A stretch of 64,000 nucleotides of DNA from Lysinibacillus mangiferihumi (GTDB lineage: Bacteria; Bacillota; Bacilli; Bacillales_A; Planococcaceae). Shown one piece after another: positions 62,819 through 64,000 of the stretch (within the stretch, counting starts at the first letter, position 1; each line of letters begins with the position of its first letter). Under the pieces are notes generated by a model. The model saw nothing but the letters and a program-made list of their open reading frames with translations. It ran no database searches and was not told where the DNA came from. Position numbers and translations under genes: made by a program. The stretch spans positions 43,830 to 107,829 of the forward strand of contig NZ_PYWM01000017.1 in NCBI RefSeq assembly GCF_003049665.1. The letters are read 5' to 3'.

Positions 62819-63881
62819 TTAATTTGTTCCTTTTCTTATACTTTCACTTATTTCAAGAGCCCACTCATACAGCTCACATGATTTTTTATACCACTTAATG
62901 TTTTTATAAAATTCCGCGAATAATTTTGTATAAAAAATTAATAAATTATATAATTTATTTTTTTTAAAATAGTTCAAGCATTTTTCTTCTAAATCACTAA
63001 AACTAGTAGCGATTTCCCTATTTAATTTCCCTAATAAAATAAAAGTAAAAATATCTCGTTGATATTGTAAATTAAGTGGAAGATTTTCAAAAATAGTATT
63101 TACATTGTTTAAATACTCTATAGCTTCTCCTAGATCCCCCTTCTTATATGTACAGCGTATAATATTAATATATTCACGTCCTTCTTGTTTATAGTCTAAC
63201 GCAAGTTTGTAATTATAAATTGCTTTTTCTAAATTACCTTCTATCTCAAAACAACACCCCAAATTGGAATAAATCATAGTATAATTCTCTGGATGTTTCA
63301 TTTTATCGGAATTTTCCAAAATTTTAAAACATATATTAATATGAGTTTGCGCTAATTTATATTGAGCTAGGTTATTTTTAGCTCTTGCTAATAAGATGTG
63401 ACATTTAAAAGAAAAGTTCGGGAGATATACCGTTTTGAAATATTCTAATGCATTTTGACAATAATCAATTGACTCTAAAAACCTATATTCTTTACACAAA
63501 ATTAATGCAACGTTAAAGCGAAAACACGCTACTTCGAAATCACCAGCTTGAATATTAAAATTACTTTCATTACTTATTAAGTATAAAGCTTTATTTGTTT
63601 GGTTTGTAAGATAATAAAGTGATATAGCAACATTTAAATAAATAAACTTATTTCTATCAGAAAATGTGTTATATATTTCACTTAGTTGATTAATAATATC
63701 CTCCGCTTCTATATATTTATTTAAGGATAGTAAATATTTAGAATTTATAAGTTTTGATTTTATATATAAATCATTATTAGCCAAATACAAATATGAGTTT
63801 TCGAATATACTCAAATCATAATCCTTAATATCTTCTTTTAAAAGTAGTTTTAAATAAATAGCTTCTAAATTTTTGATACTA
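62819..63881 (-). CDS. TPR-repeat protein, 5' end cut off by an insertion
   Basis: At least 353 codons of tetratricopeptide helices (YLANNDLYIKSKLINSKYLL, ENYTMIYSNLGCCFEIEGNL EKAIYNYKLALDYK in overview, LAQYKLAQTHINICFKIL). The frame is open upstream of the TTG at 63814 to 63881, then ends in TGA within IS-like sequence. No start with a ribosome binding site is seen. Long TPR arrays of this sort form the C-terminal part of HTH-TPR peptide-sensing regulators; the N-terminal part would have been separated by the insertion. Confidence 0.7.
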
Positions 63882-64000
63882 TGTCAAGAAAATGGACAGG
63901 GAAAATTGAGATTTTGCTTTAAATCTAAGCGCGCTATCGCTTGCTCGCCTCACAAATAATTTAAGGGGCGTAACCCTTAAATTTTTTGTGAGGTTAAAAG
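63882..64000. mobile_element. End of a probable insertion sequence
   Basis: TGTCAAGAAAATGGACAGGG starts exactly where the TPR frame ends. It is followed by hairpin-rich DNA (TCTAAGCGCGCTATCGCTTG; TTTAAGGGGCGTAACCCTTAAA). GC content and structure differ from the AT-rich surroundings. No transposase is visible before the window ends. Confidence 0.5.

Noticed and set aside
1..64000. tRNA or rRNA genes
   Set aside because: No cloverleaf with a GTTCGAATC-type T-arm and CCA-like end, and no rRNA-like conserved stretch, was seen while reading either strand. A covariance-model scan would be needed to exclude them.

Overview
The window is AT-rich, with strong AGGAGG-type ribosome binding sites. It carries a Bacillus-like set of housekeeping genes (dfrA-like, msrA/msrB, ypmS/ypmR, degV, deoD, yozE) and Cys-rich coat-like proteins, one of them behind a sigma-K-type promoter. 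This points to a spore-forming Bacillales member, most likely Lysinibacillus, Solibacillus or a close relative in the Planococcaceae. That placement is inferred from gene content only.

Layout. 1-6.4 kb: a minus-strand ureide/oxamate-type catabolic operon (two XapX membrane peptides, an isochorismatase-fold hydrolase, AllH/DUF2877, FdrA/AllF, DUF1116/AllG cut by the window edge) downstream of its PucR-type regulator. 6.6-9.3 kb: small accessory genes, an LD-carboxypeptidase and a dead integrase fragment. 9.35-18.5 kb: one tight minus-strand operon hypA-hypB-hypF-hypC-hypD-hypE, a cytochrome b5-domain protein, then the [NiFe] hydrogenase small subunit, large subunit and maturation protease. It is a complete cytosolic-type hydrogenase and assembly set with no Tat signal and no membrane cytochrome b. 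18.7-31 kb: IS remnants, small membrane proteins, a ferritin-like protein, a MerR regulator, a HTH/membrane pair, and a two-component system with an alpha/beta hydrolase. 31-34 kb: an ABC transporter followed by DUF2975, a Cro-like regulator and two DUF3955 proteins. 35.8-39.8 kb: a chemoreceptor and a Cys-rich putative spore surface protein.

40-53 kb is an accessory region built by repeated insertion at the 3' end of deoD. A 67-bp copy of the deoD 3' end at 47197-47263 matches the real one at 53125-53191 with two mismatches. Each copy lies just downstream of a tyrosine-recombinase gene: a 5'-truncated one with intact catalytic residues at 53 kb, a broken fragment at 47 kb. The 5.9-kb interval between them is read here as an integrative element. 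The older DNA to its left (about 41.3-47.2 kb) shares modules with it: a secreted-protein paralog and a relic of the 51.0-51.4 kb gene. The older part also holds immunity-type genes without obvious toxins: SMI1/KNR4, a frameshifted barstar-like gene, a wrecked PoNi/DUF1911-like gene and a possible fourth.

53-63 kb is ordinary chromosomal backbone. At the right edge a TPR protein is cut off at about 63882 by what looks like the end of an insertion sequence.
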